DNA of 64,000 nt from positions 19,487,145 to 19,551,144 of the forward strand of contig NC_083560.1 in the NCBI RefSeq assembly GCF_019925205.1, read 5' to 3'. Below the pieces are notes generated by a model that saw only the letters and a program-made list of their open reading frames with translations, did not search any database and had not been told where the DNA came from. The DNA is from Metopolophium dirhodum. Lineage: Eukaryota; Arthropoda; Insecta; Hemiptera; Aphididae. Positions within the stretch are counted from its first letter, which is position 1, and each line of letters starts with the position of its first letter. A program made the translations under genes and the position numbers. Of the stretch, positions 1 through 12,552 are shown piece after piece.

Positions 1-715
1 TGTAAAACATTTCGGGCGTCCATGCAAATCATATAGCCACCGTCTTTTTTTGAGTGTCAAGCAAGTCAGTCACCTGGAATGACGTTCGCCGTAGTAATAA
101 GGGTAGGCTATCCGACTTTGTTGGATAGAAGACAATGTGAGACGGCTGGGTCACGTCGTCAGGTATGCAATCCGACTGCGTCGAATCGCGGACAGCATTC
201 ATTAATGTCACCAAAAACACACAATTAAGTAATAAATTCAAAACATTTCGGGCGCATATATTCAAGCCTGTATAAGATAGTAATAACAACACGACGGCGG
301 AGCTCTCCGCGATATCAATCGGCCCCCGGGACTCGTCGCGAACGAAGCGTGGCCGCGAGCGGCCTATACATCTAGGAGGGAACGCGAATAAGGTTTCAAC
401 GGAACTGTACGGAGTCCGAAAAGGAGGTAAAACTCGAATAATATAGGCGGAAGTGATAGCAAAGGGTAAATAACGAAAAAAAGAATATGGATTATCACGG
501 CCGCCGCAAATTAACGACAATCCTGGCGACCGGCATCGAAAACACGACCCGCAAGTCATCCGCACATACGCCCAAACCTACCTACCTACCTATCGAGTTG
601 AAAACTGAAGTCAAATCTATGACTCTTAAAGTCTTAAACCGTAATGCGCAAAAAAATCTATCCCTCCGACGCATATATTCAAGCCTGTATATAGTAATAA
701 CGACTTGACGCCGCT
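1..715. repeat. GC-rich composite repeat array, locus 1
   Basis: This stretch is visibly GC-richer and CpG-richer than the flanking AT-rich DNA. Phrases recur inside it: ACATTTCGGGCG near 7 and 243, and a block reading CATATATTCAAGCCTGTATA near 256 and 670. The core shared with locus 2 (3927-4950) includes GGGAACGCGAATAAG near 378-393, GTAAAACTCGAAT near 427, CACGGCCGCCGCAAATTA near 496 and a CCTACCTACCTA run near 576-590. Small open frames occur on both strands but follow the repeat and differ between copies, so I do not call genes. The function is unknown. Confidence 0.7.
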
Positions 716-759
716 AAATTAATTATTGTTGTTTATCAATTACTTATTTAAAAATAATA

Positions 760-3600
760 TTTACTAAACGTACCTATACATAAGCAATATTAAACAGTAT
801 AGGCATATCAATATATCATTATACAATTTAACTAACAGATTTTACTGAAATATATGAAGATCTATTTGTTTATTAATATTGTATTACATCGTATCTGCAG
901 CATTATAATTTTTAATTTCCTCAACCAATCAAGTCACCTAAAAACTGTAATGAATTAAGTGGGTACTATATAGTTATATTGTACTATTGTCTATTCAAGT
1001 AAAGAACCATATAATGCAGCCCTTGTTAAATAATATAGGTGGGTCGCTCAATAAATGTGTAGATAATAAAATAGTATTAATTAAATATTAATTATTAAAT
1101 AGTTTAATAGTATAGTCATATCATAATACAATTTAACTGCTAGAATTTAATTAAATACATAATAAGTTATATTTTGTCTATTAATATACATCATTTGACT
1201 AACCTAACAACTGAAATATTTTATTATATATTTAATATTTAACCACATAATCTGTAGCCATGAAGGCCACGATTGTATGGTGACGTTAGTGGACTGTATA
1301 TTTCGACATTTAAAATATTACGCTCGATTTTATTATCATTTATATTTTATTATAATTAAACACCTTTAATAATTAATATAAATCTTTAAGTTATAATATA
1401 CATTTTGTGTTTATAAAGCGTAGGGGTATTTAGTTACGACGATCGACTAGCGACGACTGTCGTGCACAAGAAAAAAAAAACAATTACTACGTTCACTCAT
1501 GTGAACGACGATATCTTATCTTTATACAAATAACATTACTGGACTCGACGGAGCACCATACGCGGTGGGGACACAACATAATCGTTTGACATGGGCTCAA
1601 ATCCTACCCATATGGCCATATAGTATAGTCATATCATAATACATTACCTCAACCAATTAACTCACTTGAACTGTAATATATTAAGCACAACATACTATAC
1701 GTTAGTTATGTTACTATTGTCTATTCAAGTAATTAATTTATTATGTATTAAATAGTTTATTTCATATAATACTCATAATTAAACCTACCTATATAAGTTG
1801 TTTCAAATAGTATATAGTCATATAATCATCAAGGCTGGGCATTAATGAGTTAAAAAGTTAAAGTTAAGTTAAAAAGTTAATTTTATTTTAACTTTTTAAC
1901 TTAACTAGTTACTTTTGGCTTTTCATTAACTTAACTGTTAACTTATTAAATTTCTTTTTTAATTAAGTTGAAATTAACGAATTAATTTTTCATTTTAAGA
2001 AGTAAGTTAAGTTAATTTATTTTGTTTTTAATTTTATAAGATTTCACTATTTCAGTCTATTTTGTTTTCATGTCAAAAAATATGTATTGTAAATTGTTTA
2101 AAGTTAAAAATTTATATCATTCGAATCTTACTTATGTGGAAATCTGTATGAAGTATTAACACTATATCCTATAATTTAGTTTTGGGTTGGAAAAAAATTA
2201 AGTACGTTAGCGTTGTATAAACAAATTAACTTTTTTTTAACTTAATAAAAAGTTAACAAAAAATGTGTATTAACTTTTAACTTAACTGAGTTAACCTATA
2301 GTTAAATTAACTTTTAACTTTAAACTTTTTGTTATTGGTGCATATTAACTTCACTTAACTGAGTTAAAAAAAATCATTAACTTGCCCAGCCTTGATAATC
2401 ATACAATTTAATTTTCAGACCTTAATTAAATACATACATTTTTACTATGTTTACCTATTTATATTGTATTATTTAAAATCTGTAGCATCGTTTGTATTTT
2501 ACACCAAATTTGACTCACCTAAAAACTGTAGAACCCACTACATAGTATATTATATTTTTAATATCTTACCACATATTTGAGCCCATGTCAAACGATTTAG
2601 AAGCGTTGCTTTATAAACGTAGATAATAAAAGCAAAAGCTGTGTATATTTGTTTTTTATTAATTTTATTTTATGCTAATGATTGAACCTATCAAACAATG
2701 TTTAATAAATGTAGCTAATTATTTATCAAATAGTTTAATTGATCACTTAATACTCATAACTAAACCTACCTACATAATTAATATCAAATAGTATAGCCAT
2801 ATCTTTGTACAATTTAACTGCCAGAATTTAATTAAATACATTTAGATCTATTAGTTCATAATAATTATTGTATTATATAGTATCTGCAGCAGCTTTGTAT
2901 CATACATAAAATTTATAATTAGCAAATTATATTACCTCAAACAATCAACTCCCCTAAAAACTGTAATATATTTAGTACTACCTAGTACCTACATAGTATA
3001 CAATGTAGGTAAATTATATTCCTATTGTCTAATTCAAGTATAAAAGAACCGTCCCATATATTCATTCCATAAGTTCTATTTTGTTATTATATTAATATTA
3101 TTTAGAATCTGTTGCAGTATATTTTGTATGCTACACTAAATTTATGATTACAAAATCTGACTCACCTAACAACTGTAATATATTATGTACCCACTACGTA
3201 GTATAGGTATTTCATATTTAATATTGAACCAAATGAACCACATAATCGAGCCCAATTAATATTACTCAATAAATGTAGACAATAAAAGCAATAGCTGTGT
3301 ATATCAATTTGTTATTTACCTTTAAAAAAACTATTTATTAATTTGATTTTATGCTCTTTACTATGTAGTAGGTACATAATATATTGTAGTTTTTAGGTGA
3401 GTCAGAACTGGTAATCATTAATTTAAAGTTAAATTGTATAATGATATGGCTATACTATTTGATCTTACTTATGTAGGTAGGTATTGTGTATTTAATCATG
3501 AGCATAAAATCAAATTAATACATAGATAATTAAAAGGTAAATAATAAATTACAGTTTTTAGGTGAGTCAAATTTGGTAAACAAAAATTTAGTGTGGCATA
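760..3600. repeat. Cluster of degenerate AT-rich local repeats
   Basis: Two short signatures recur many times with divergence. One is TATAGTCATATC followed by ACAATTTAACT (near 800, 1110, 1624, 2790). The other is CTCACCTAAAAACTGTAAT (near 935, 1660, 2512, 2948, 3163). Near 3361-3408 and 3549-3580 the second signature appears in inverted orientation, so the last part of the cluster is flipped. No coding sequence is credible here. It looks like an old local amplification between the two GC-rich arrays. Confidence 0.6.
1830..2394. mobile_element. hAT-type MITE, 565 bp
   Basis: The element starts CAAGGCTGGGCA and ends TGCCCAGCCTTG, a perfect 12-bp terminal inverted repeat with further similarity inward (TTAACT-rich arms). 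It is flanked by an exact 8-bp direct repeat, ATAATCAT, at 1822-1829 and 2395-2402. An 8-bp target duplication with CA..TG-like ends is the hAT superfamily signature. The interior is built from TTAACTTTTTAACTT motifs and encodes nothing. A fragment of the same end lies at 40407-40420. Confidence 0.88.
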
Positions 3601-3919
3601 CAAAATATACCTACCCGTAGTATAGTCATATCGACCAATCGATTAATAATAATATATGTATTGTAATACACTCTGCGTTGAAGTATTCGAACGTTTCCGT
3701 CACATCCATCGTCGACTCGAGCTAGGATATTATTATATAATTCAACTAACCCAACCACCGTATCAACTCTTAACATTTAGGCGTTTATTTATTAAGTATG
3801 CATGTACCTACAGAACCTTCTGTGGCTATATCGTGTATCAAATATATAAATACCGATATGAGTAGCTCACGGCGTCACCGAGACCGAGTAGGCAAAAGTC
3901 TGTAAAATATAAAATCGAA

Positions 3920-5035
3920 CGCTTCGATGCATATATATATGCCTGTATATAATAATAACAACGCCGTCCGATCTCGCTGTTCGCGAACGAAGTACAGCCG
4001 CAGGTGGTCAATAAATTTAGCGGGGAACGCGATTAAGTCATCAAGGGGGAGGTCCGACGTCTTCGAAAGGGGTAAAACTCGAATTTTGAAAAAAAAAGGT
4101 AAAATGTTGGTTAAATACGAATATAATGATAAGGCGGAAGTGATGGTGAAAGTTAAATACCGAAAAAAAAAACGCGAAAAAAAGAATTCCGAATTAACAC
4201 GGCCGCCGCAAATTATCTTTAATCCCGGCGGCCGGCATCGACGCCTTACCTACCTACCTACCTACCGAGTCGTAAACTGGTGTCGAATCTATGACTCTAA
4301 AGCCGTTTCGCCGTCCCGGCGAATTGCGAACACGGTCTCGACGTCCGCAGAGGGCTTTTGAGCCGGCAATCCCACCGCTTTGGACAGCGGACGATCGGCT
4401 CTGCCACCCTCGGACGTCGAAAACGCGATATTCACGAAAAAAAATCGGACCCTCCGACGCACGTATTTATGCCCGTATATAGTAATACCCACTCGACGGC
4501 GGCGATATGGGCACTCTGCTATCGGCGTCGTCCGCGGCCCCGGGACTCGTCCCGGACGAAGTACGGCCGCCCGCGGCCTAGACATTTAGCGGGGAACGCG
4601 AATACGTCTCCTTCCCAGAGGTCGGACCTCTCAAAGGGGGTTTTCAGCGACCCGCGTCGAAAATTTTCGAAAAATCGTCAAAAACGTGACGTCGCCGCCC
4701 GCGGCCTATAGATTTAGCGGGGAACACGAATAAGGGGCGAACGGGGAGGGCGGACACCCTCGAAAAGGGCTAAAACTCGAACTTTTGAAAAAAAAGACAA
4801 AAAACGCGCGCGACGGCGGCGTACGTAAAGCGCGTCGTCTCGGCAGCGGAGGGCCCGCCGGGAAAAAAGTGCGGCCGCGCGCTGCCTCTAATTCTGACGG
4901 GGAACGCGAATAAGATCCGAACGGGGCCGCCCGGGGACCCCCGGGGGGGTAAAACTCGAAAATATGAAGCAATTTTAAAAATTTTGAAAAAAATCGTGAA
5001 AATTGATAAGACGGAGTGATAACGCTAATTATAGA
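3920..5035. repeat. GC-rich composite repeat array, locus 2
   Basis: At least four units share TTTAGCGGGGAACGCGAATAAG or a close variant, near 4016, 4585, 4713 and 4891, with unequal spacing of 569, 128 and 178 bases. The block GCATATATATATGCCTGTATA near 3930 and its relative near 4465 match locus 1 at 256 and 670. The segment 3990-4290 aligns through its whole length with 345-610. Overlapping frames on both strands are side effects of the high GC content. The units end abruptly at about 5035, immediately before the segmental duplication begins. Confidence 0.7.
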
Positions 5036-5037
5036 GC

Positions 5038-6032
5038 AAGACGAAAAATGTAATAACACCGCAATTATTTATATTTAGTGGGAAGTAATTTCGACGACTA
5101 TATAAGTAACACATTTCTTTAGATTTTACTGTAAAATTAAAGTATTATTTAATAGTAAATCCTACAATATAGCTCACCCAAAAAATTATTTCGATATACG
5201 CCACTGGAGTGAATTGACTGCTTATCAAATTTAAAATTAAGATTATTATCTAGGCAATATCATAGGGTTTATATTATATTTTAATTTTAAAGTGAGTTAT
5301 GAGAATTTTATGATGTACAATTACCTATATAATATAAGTATTTGCTTTGGGGATTTTGGATTTTCTTTCAGGGGATTTTTTTCCTGTGAATTTTTTTCCG
5401 ATTACCTTGAGAATAAAGCAGTAGGTATATAATATATTAATGTGTCATGGATATAGCTATATATAGGTACTTACAGCATATTTTCTTAGTTACATGATAT
5501 GAATTTTCACATACTAAGTATTTACATACCTAAAATGACATCCAGTATAATAGACCTGCATGAAAATGGTTTCAACGTGTTTGTGTCTATCATAATTATT
5601 GACTTTACATTATAATAGTTGTATACAAAATTTTAATTATGTAATTTTTGTGACCGTATTTAAGATTTCTGACAACAATTATACAAAAAGCAACACAATT
5701 TAATTGAATGAAGATGCTCAATTTGTAAAATTAAACTATTTTTCATACTAATGTAAAATCCAGGAAGTACCATCTACTAAAAATCAACAATTATTTATTA
5801 TTTTATTCCAATTTTTCAACTGTACAATTTTCAAAGAAAATTCTAATTCATATAATATTATCAATGTAGTATTGTACCGATTAGGAATGTCTCATAATTA
5901 ATACATACCTAAGTCCCAATATAATAAAAATCGTAACTATATATACCTGGTACCTAGTCTATAGTTATACCTAATCATTATTTTTGGTGAAAATATATTA
6001 ATAAACCTAATACCATTGAGTATATATACTTA

Positions 6033-6072
<40 letters not shown>

Positions 6073-8360
6073 TAGTATAAATACTATAGTATCTATACTC
6101 AATGCGCTAATACCTACTACCTATATTCACAATGAAAATGCAATTATATTGACACGCAATTTGAATGTGTTCCTATAGAGAGTGTTACAAATTGCATGTA
6201 ACAGCAGATGCTGTCACATGAAATGTGGAACAACCTGTACATAATATAACCTTGTAAACAAAATAATGCGGCTAAGCATTTCTCAACTCTCAAGCCTTAA
6301 TTTTTAAGATAAAAATAAAAGGAAACCATAGCTGCTATTATATATAGGTACCTATTTACCTATAAAAATATACTTGCATACGTTTACTTATATACCTATA
6401 TATATTTGTTTGTACCTATATTTGTTTATTATGAATAATGTAGATACCTTTGGAATATTGTTATATTATTTTGAACAAAGTTATAAAATTTAATGAATAA
6501 TATACCAATTCAATTTAGGTAAAATACCTTAAAATATTTGGCTACTAATTGTCATCACTTGCGTCTTTATTTTTAAATTAGGCGCAAAATGTATTATTTG
6601 CATTATCGACGAGAGGTCCTAAGTATATACAATAAGCACACGCTACATAATATACGTACCATCATTACTATATAAGCAACGATACGCCCGTATAATTGCT
6701 ACAAACAAAATATCAACGATTTTAGTCTCTTTTATTTTCTAATTTATTTATTAATTTATCAGTATTAAATATTCGTTTCAATTATGACATCTTTTGTAAG
6801 GACCGCTGAATTTACTGATGTAATGTACTATTATTATTTTGGCATTCACATACTTCCCTCTGTCTGTTTTAATAATTTTCTCTTTTTTGCCGATCACATA
6901 ATCACTTGATCATTCTTTAGTGTTAAATATATCTGTAATAAATAATAACCTTGTGTACGGATAATTTCTTACATTTAAGTAATAATAAATGAATATTATA
7001 TCTCTCTTATTATAACTGGCATTCATATTTGTTGAAAAAACAGTGTCAGCCATTTCACACACACTTACAATTTCGGAAATATTATCTGATAGTGCTTGCT
7101 TATAATATTGTTTTTTTATTTATATGCGTGCGTGTGTTTGTGATATATATTTTATTAGTACAACACTCAACTTCAGTGTATTTGATACCACCGTAATAAT
7201 CTATTCCTGTAATATTATATACGGATGGTACTGGCGAACAAGCGCAGAGCGCTTCTACTATGCAGGGTGTAACAGATAGAACTGATTTCTGGAATAACTT
7301 TTGTTCTAATCAATATTTAAATATATTTTTTTTATGTTTGATTTATAGCCACATGCGCTACAAATATATTATCCAGAGGCGTTTGCCTCCGATTAGGTTC
7401 GTATACTGATTTTTCATAAATTTTTCTTTTTTTCCGTAATAAATTAATTTTTTCATCAATGATTAATAATGTTATATGAATTGAATGTTATAAGATATAA
7501 GTATTATATGTATAAAATATATTTTTGAGCAGATTGAATGATTACAATGGATAGCAGTCGAGACTAAATGGACGAAGATATTACTATACCTACAGACGTA
7601 CAGTTACTGTAGTAATAATATGTATCATCACTATTAACAGTAAAAAGTTATCCTTAATATCATACTCAGATACGACGGAATCACGCAATTCCTCATAATA
7701 TATAATAATACATAATATATAATAAGTGTACGATTGATTAATACTCTTAATTCGTATAATAATACATTTTTTTTCATAAAAAATTATTATTATTGTTTTT
7801 GATGATTGATGAAATGTTCTTACTATTTATTTACGTTGATTTTAAAAACAGGTTTTGTTTTGAGAATTGAACTTCTGAGTATATTATATTATTATGAATA
7901 ATCATGTACGATGTACCTACCTATTATAAAGTTAATAATTTTTTGGATTTTTGGAAATTCGCCAGAGGGTAGGGGTTTTACTTACAAACTCTGAAAACCA
8001 ACTTACAAATACTTACAAATGAATATCTTTAACTTACAATTGGTCCGGATTGATTTGCCCAATAGGTGGGGGGGCAATTTCACACACGTTCCCAGTTCCT
8101 ATAGAAAACTTCTAAGAACAGAAACCTGTAGTGGAATCATTTTATTGTTCTGAATCTATTTAAATAAACAATAATATTCTTGGTTCTATTATGATTTCAT
8201 CGGTTTTAAGAAATAAATTAAAATTGTCTTTAAATTTAGTTTTGTTTTAACGAAATAACCAGAGGTGTGCATTTTTCATACCGACACATTTTTTTTTTTT
8301 TTTGATAACTATAATTTTTTAGCTTTGAATAATCATATTATACCTACTACTGACAGCGAT
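5038..8360. repeat. Segmental duplication block D1, left copy
   Basis: Collinear, direct-orientation match to 41415-44585, beginning with TAATAACACCGCAATTATTT in both. About 300 bases (5353-5648) are missing from the other copy, which instead has an internally duplicated segment at 43450-44320. From about 5395 to 7380 the block also matches, as reverse complement, 18640-22190 of block D2. No coding sequence is evident. Confidence 0.85.
6036..6066. repeat. (TA)n microsatellite
   Basis: An uninterrupted TA dinucleotide run. The corresponding place in the other D1 copy (about 42104-42140) has a shorter, interrupted run, so the repeat length has changed since duplication. Confidence 0.9.
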
Positions 8361-8903
8361 TATTAATATATACCAATAAGTATAAAAACCAAAGTAAAAT
8401 GTCCTGAACTAAATCGAAAAATTTCACTTGATTATTTAACTGATTGAATTACATTTATATCACATCAATACCTACTATTTATTTGAAAAAAGTTAGTTAC
8501 ATATTAAATTGAATTTCTAACGAGTTGTTAATTAATAATTAGTTGCAACTTAAAGTATTTAAATTTAGGAAAATCTAAATGATATAAAATATTTAGGTAA
8601 ATAACTATACATACTCATTATATTATATAGTTACTAATAATTTGTTTACCTAATTAGAAATGGAAAATAAATATATATTTAACAACTTATATAACAATCT
8701 GATAACTACTAATTAGTAATTAGTAATTACTATAATGAGTACTTGCTACCTGAAACGTAATTGAATTGGACTAAAAGTGTTTGTTTTAAATGGTCGTATT
8801 CAAACTTTCTTCGATTTGGATCCAATAAGTATAAAAACCAAAGTAAAATTTCCTGAACTAAATCGAAAAATTGCACTTGATTATTACCGACTTTTTTGAT
8901 GTA

Positions 8904-9434
8904 CAGTGAAAACTGTCTAAAGCGGACCTTGAATAAAATGGAAAACTATCCAATACGGAATTTTTCTATGGTCCCTGCACGTTCCTATAGTTTTATATAG
9001 ACGCTCAACCTCAGTAAAACGGAACCTTCATTACGCGGAAACGTAACGATTTTATAAGTCCCATGCAAGTAAAAACCTTGCATAAACCGAAAAAATGACA
9101 TGCGCGTGTCAAATATAAACCAAAAATAAGGTATAAAATATAGATATGCCGATATGCGTATGTACAATGTACATTAATTTTATTCTTGGATAATGCGTCT
9201 TGCCATCCAAAACTTATTTTATCAAATTTAAAACTTGCTTGGCTCCCACCAAATACGACATCTTTAACTCAGCCTATGGACCAAGGTATAATTCATTGCG
9301 TTAAAATATATTACCGTCGTTTTCTCATGCAATCTTTGATTGCAAATATTGACCAAATAAATAGTATTTCGGAACTTTCAAATCAAAAAAAAATCATCAG
9401 CATTGGAACTAGAGATGTGGGTTAGAGGAGGGAC
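8904..9434 (+). mobile_element. pogo/Tigger-like DNA transposon remnant
   Basis: The left end reads CAGTGAAAACTGTCTAAAGC directly after a TA dinucleotide (8902-8903), as expected for pogo/Tigger-type termini that target TA. The sequence then shows further AACGGAACC/GCGGA motifs, and enters the 3' part of a transposase at about 9175. The 5' half of the transposase and the right terminal repeat are absent, so this is an internally deleted, immobile copy. It stops at the tandem unit starting at 9437. Confidence 0.72.
9175..9425 (+). pseudogene. pogo/Tigger-like DDE transposase, C-terminal fragment
   Basis: Fragment of a DDE_1-type transposase, the nuclear enzyme that excises and integrates the element. 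The frame is open from just before an LFLDNASCHP motif, which holds the second catalytic aspartate, through LPPNTTSLTQPMDQG, which holds the third; both are characteristic of pogo/Tigger and jerky-like proteins. Only about 80 residues remain against roughly 450-500 in a complete enzyme, with no DNA-binding CENP-B domain and no first catalytic aspartate. The first methionine-equivalent codon is TTG, so there is no real start. The related copy at 51475-51715 has lost the Asn of DNA and gained an in-frame stop. Family assignment is firm; activity is excluded. Confidence 0.8.
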
Positions 9435-9436
9435 AT

Positions 9437-10112
9437 AGGGATGATTCACTAATTGCGTTAAAAGTGTAGCCAAATTTTGACGGGCCTATATTTCGTGTTT
9501 GGTATTAGAAGTGAGAACACTAATTTTATTTACATAAATTGTTTATTATGTGGTGAAGGTTTCATATGAAGGAAATATATATAATAAAAGGTGGGAAAGT
9601 GGGAGAAAATATCACAATATGCCGGAAAGTGAAAAGTGTGTTGTGCCTGTGTGATACATCGCCGATAATAAATAATTGTTGCACGATGGTAGAAATACAC
9701 TTAAAATTCAAATAATAATATATTGACAACAAAATGGTGCTTATCATAATATTAAGGTTAGTGGTGATAATATAAATATTATATTATATATTGCAAATCG
9801 ACATAGGTACGGCAATGACCGTTGAATCAGACAAGGCCGCGCGGAAAAGCGATGGTTGCGAAACGCGACCTTGACCCGGTCTTGGCGAAATTAGCTTATT
9901 CGGCATATTATACATATTATTATTAATTGTGTATAGTCGGACAGTTTATCAACGGATGATTCACTAATTGCGTTAAAAGTGTAGCCAAATTTTGACGGGC
10001 CTATATTTCGTATTTGGTATTAGAAGTGAGAACACTATTTTTATTTCACATAAATTGTTTATTATGTGGTGAAGGTGTCATATGAAGGAAATATATATAA
10101 TAAAAGGTGGGA
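9437..10112. repeat. 517-bp unit, one and a third tandem copies
   Basis: GGATGATTCACTAATTGCGT starts at 9437 and again at 9954, giving a 517-base period. The second copy runs only to about 10112, where family Q sequence begins. The right K copy (51732-52247) has a single unit. No coding sequence is recognised. The unit contains a GC-richer patch (about 9810-9890). Confidence 0.72.
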
Positions 10113-10720
10113 AGGTGGGTGTCACTCTGCTGTATAGAAGGTTACAAGTGGGTCACTGTAATGAATGGTGTTAAATTTGTTAGTCACTCAGTCAGCCTAT
10201 GATAGTACTAAATAATATATTTGATGATATTATTGTGAATAAAGTTATTTATATATAACCTATTTACGTAGAACCTTGTTTTAAATTTTGAATTCTTAGC
10301 TATAAAAGTTGAATATTTTATAAATTTTTAACTACAAAATAATTATTATATTTTAAGCTTGATCAATTTTGTCAAAATTCAAAATTTAAATGCTTATAAA
10401 AAAAAACTGTGAATAAGGATTTTTAATATTTTTCAAATATCATTGTAACAATATAGTAGGAGCCTTGTATTAAATTTCAAGCATTTTTACGCAATAAATA
10501 AAGTTTAATTGTCATTCATAGAAAAAAGACTAATAAAATTGGAAACTGAAAATGTTCCTAAACAGTTAAAATGTTAAATATTAAATATTTACTTGAAATA
10601 GGTAATTTGTAATAATAATTGTTTAAAGCTTTTTTACCCAACAGATAAAATGTTATTGATATTGAAAAACGGAAAGTGAAAATGTTCGTAAATAACTCAA
10701 AATATTTTGAAAATTGTATA
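10113..10720 (+). repeat. Family Q dispersed repeat, 5' part
   Basis: Begins with the typical left end GGTGGGTGTCACTCTGCTGT, then GGGTCACTGTAATG, AGTCAGCCTATGATA and GATATTATTGTGAATAAAG. It decays by about 10720 without the right end. The GATTCTGAGCG motif is deleted in this copy. Confidence 0.75.
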
Positions 10721-11880
10721 TATATGGTGAAGGTGGACTGTTGATTGAAGTTTTTTGGTGATTAAACAATGCTTCTTCACGGATTGGTTAGTTGATATGT
10801 TTGAAAACTTACATTTTTTCATTATATTTTAAAACAATAAATTTTATTTTTCACATCCTATATACTATACTTTAGTAAACTCTACTATCTGTATTCTTAA
10901 CTAATATTTCCCATATTGTCAACTATCATTATTAAACTTTATTTTAAATGGATGCCCCTACCAAACAATATTTCTTTATTAACAAGTGCAGACTATTTGT
11001 GTATTGTAAGTATTTGCTTGCAAGTATTTCTACTATGCCAGAGGCCAATTATACTTTTATTTATCCAAATAGTGTTTGTCTTACACACTATACATATGAT
11101 TATAACTGTTTTTTTTATTTTGTTACTTATTCATTTTTCTATTTAATAATTATAATCGACAATATGGGCATGTCTGATGATATAAATACCCAAAATAATT
11201 TAATATAATAATAAATAAAAATAAAAGAAATAAACATTTATCCCATAATTAATACCATAGTTTTAATACAATAACCTTATTCTATATTTAATTATATAAT
11301 TTGAATACTGTTTGTTAACTTAGATTGGTTAGCCCCACTATACTGGTATTTGACATCTCCTGTAGGTATCTGAAACTTGACTTATAGGTTAACATTATAA
11401 AAATATCCTTACACAATAGTTGATTATTAACCAGAGCTAATTAGAATCGTTTTTTATTATAAATATTTTTGTCTACCAATTATCACGTAATATATTTATT
11501 TTTTGTTATCTTATTTTGAATTGTTATGTAGTTTTCATATTATTATTTATGTTTTTTTTTGTTCGCATTTTTTATTTATTGTAAATATCGAACCAAATGT
11601 TAATTTTATATTTTATCGTCAAAAGTAGTGACATATTTAAAATTATGCTGCAGTGTGACTTTTTGTATATTAAATTTCAGGTGACAAAAAAAAATACTAA
11701 AAAAAAGTATTATTAATGTAATAAGTGCAATCTACTTATATTTTAAACACTCGTGTGGTTATATATTATATATCTTATATTAATTACTACACAAATAAAA
11801 TTTATATTTATATAAACATGCAATAAATACAAATTAAAATAGATATATAATGCGCTTAACCGTTTTCTTACCTATATTAT
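10721..11880. other. AT-rich stretch without a supported gene
   Basis: Low-complexity AT-rich DNA. An 86-codon frame beginning with ATG at 10948 has a GTAAGT donor-like site after about 58 bases, but has no recognisable domain and AT-driven composition. I see no LTR for the retroelement that ends at 11881. Confidence 0.5.
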
Positions 11881-12552
11881 TTATTTATTTTCTCAATTTT
11901 TAAAAGTTTTTTTAGTTGACTAACGTGTTTATAGTCGTTAATTAACTGTCCATTATTAGTTATTTCCACTATATAAGTAACATCTGATATTTGTCGTACA
12001 ATTTTGAATGGCCCCCCCCCGTATCTGTATGCAAATTTTGACCCTTTATCTTCTATCTTTACTAATACTTTTTCTCCTATTACAAATCGGATTTTGTTTT
12101 GCGTAAATCATAATGTTTTTTTATTTTTTAGAAACTTTTCCTCCAGTAATTTTGGTAACCCGTCAACTCTTATGTTATTTAAATTTTCCAATTCGTTTAA
12201 CATTTCTGGTGCTGTATCTGTGCTAATTATATTATAATCAAAAATTGATTTTGGATGATAACCGTGCATTAAATAAAATGGAGACTGATTCGTTGTTTTA
12301 TTGACCGATGTGTTATATCCGAAAAGTACGTATTTTAAGTATTGATTCCAGCAATTTGTTTTTTCTTGTGCAAAATGACTAATCATGTCTATTAAAGTAC
12401 CATTAAACTTTTCGGTTTGTCCTTGGCTCTGGGGGCGGTAAGCTATTGAGTTAGTATTTCGTATATTCAGTGCTTTTAATAAGTCTTTTACTAATTTATT
12501 TGTAAAGTGTAACCCCCTATCTGAATGTACTTCCTCTATCGCCCCGAATTGT
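11881..12552 (-). pseudogene. Gypsy-type integrase, C-terminal half
   Basis: Integrase joins retrotransposon cDNA to host DNA. The minus-strand frames contain HSDRGLHF, with the second catalytic aspartate, followed by AYRPQSQGQTEKFN, with the catalytic glutamate. Later comes a GGPFKIV segment, matching the GPY/F module common in Gypsy-clade integrases, ending with a Lys-rich tail and a TAA at 11881. At least one frameshift lies in an A-run near 12110-12130. The zinc-binding HHCC region and first catalytic aspartate are missing, because the sequence jumps directly from the RT thumb/connection region at about 12555. It cannot be active. Confidence 0.82.

Larger units (their letters stand above)
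8443..9953. repeat. Segmental duplication block K, left copy
   Basis: Direct match to 50883-52247. The left copy contains about 150 extra bases (8824-8980), including a pogo-type terminal repeat; the right copy jumps across this at its GGGATCC near 51256. The arm 8769-8894 also matches 52581-52708 as reverse complement, and a shorter direct echo of the same sequence lies at 8373-8435. Confidence 0.82.

Noticed and set aside
29..708. Open frames on both strands in the first GC-rich array
   Set aside because: They overlap antisense, contain repeat units such as the CCTACCTACCTA run, and are not conserved as frames in the second array.
4289..5059. Several overlapping open frames on both strands (Arg/Pro-rich)
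   Set aside because: Stop codons are rare by chance in GC-rich sequence; the frames follow tandem units and none shows a domain.
6001..6120. CRISPR-like or satellite array
   Set aside because: This is a TA microsatellite without spacer structure; the window is eukaryotic.
10916..11208. 76- and 86-codon frames with a GTAAGT inside
   Set aside because: Two registers are open over the same AT-rich bases, the composition is Tyr/Phe/Ile noise, and there is no conserved copy or domain.
12004..12237. Plus-strand frame opposite the integrase
   Set aside because: It is antisense to a clearly recognised integrase segment.
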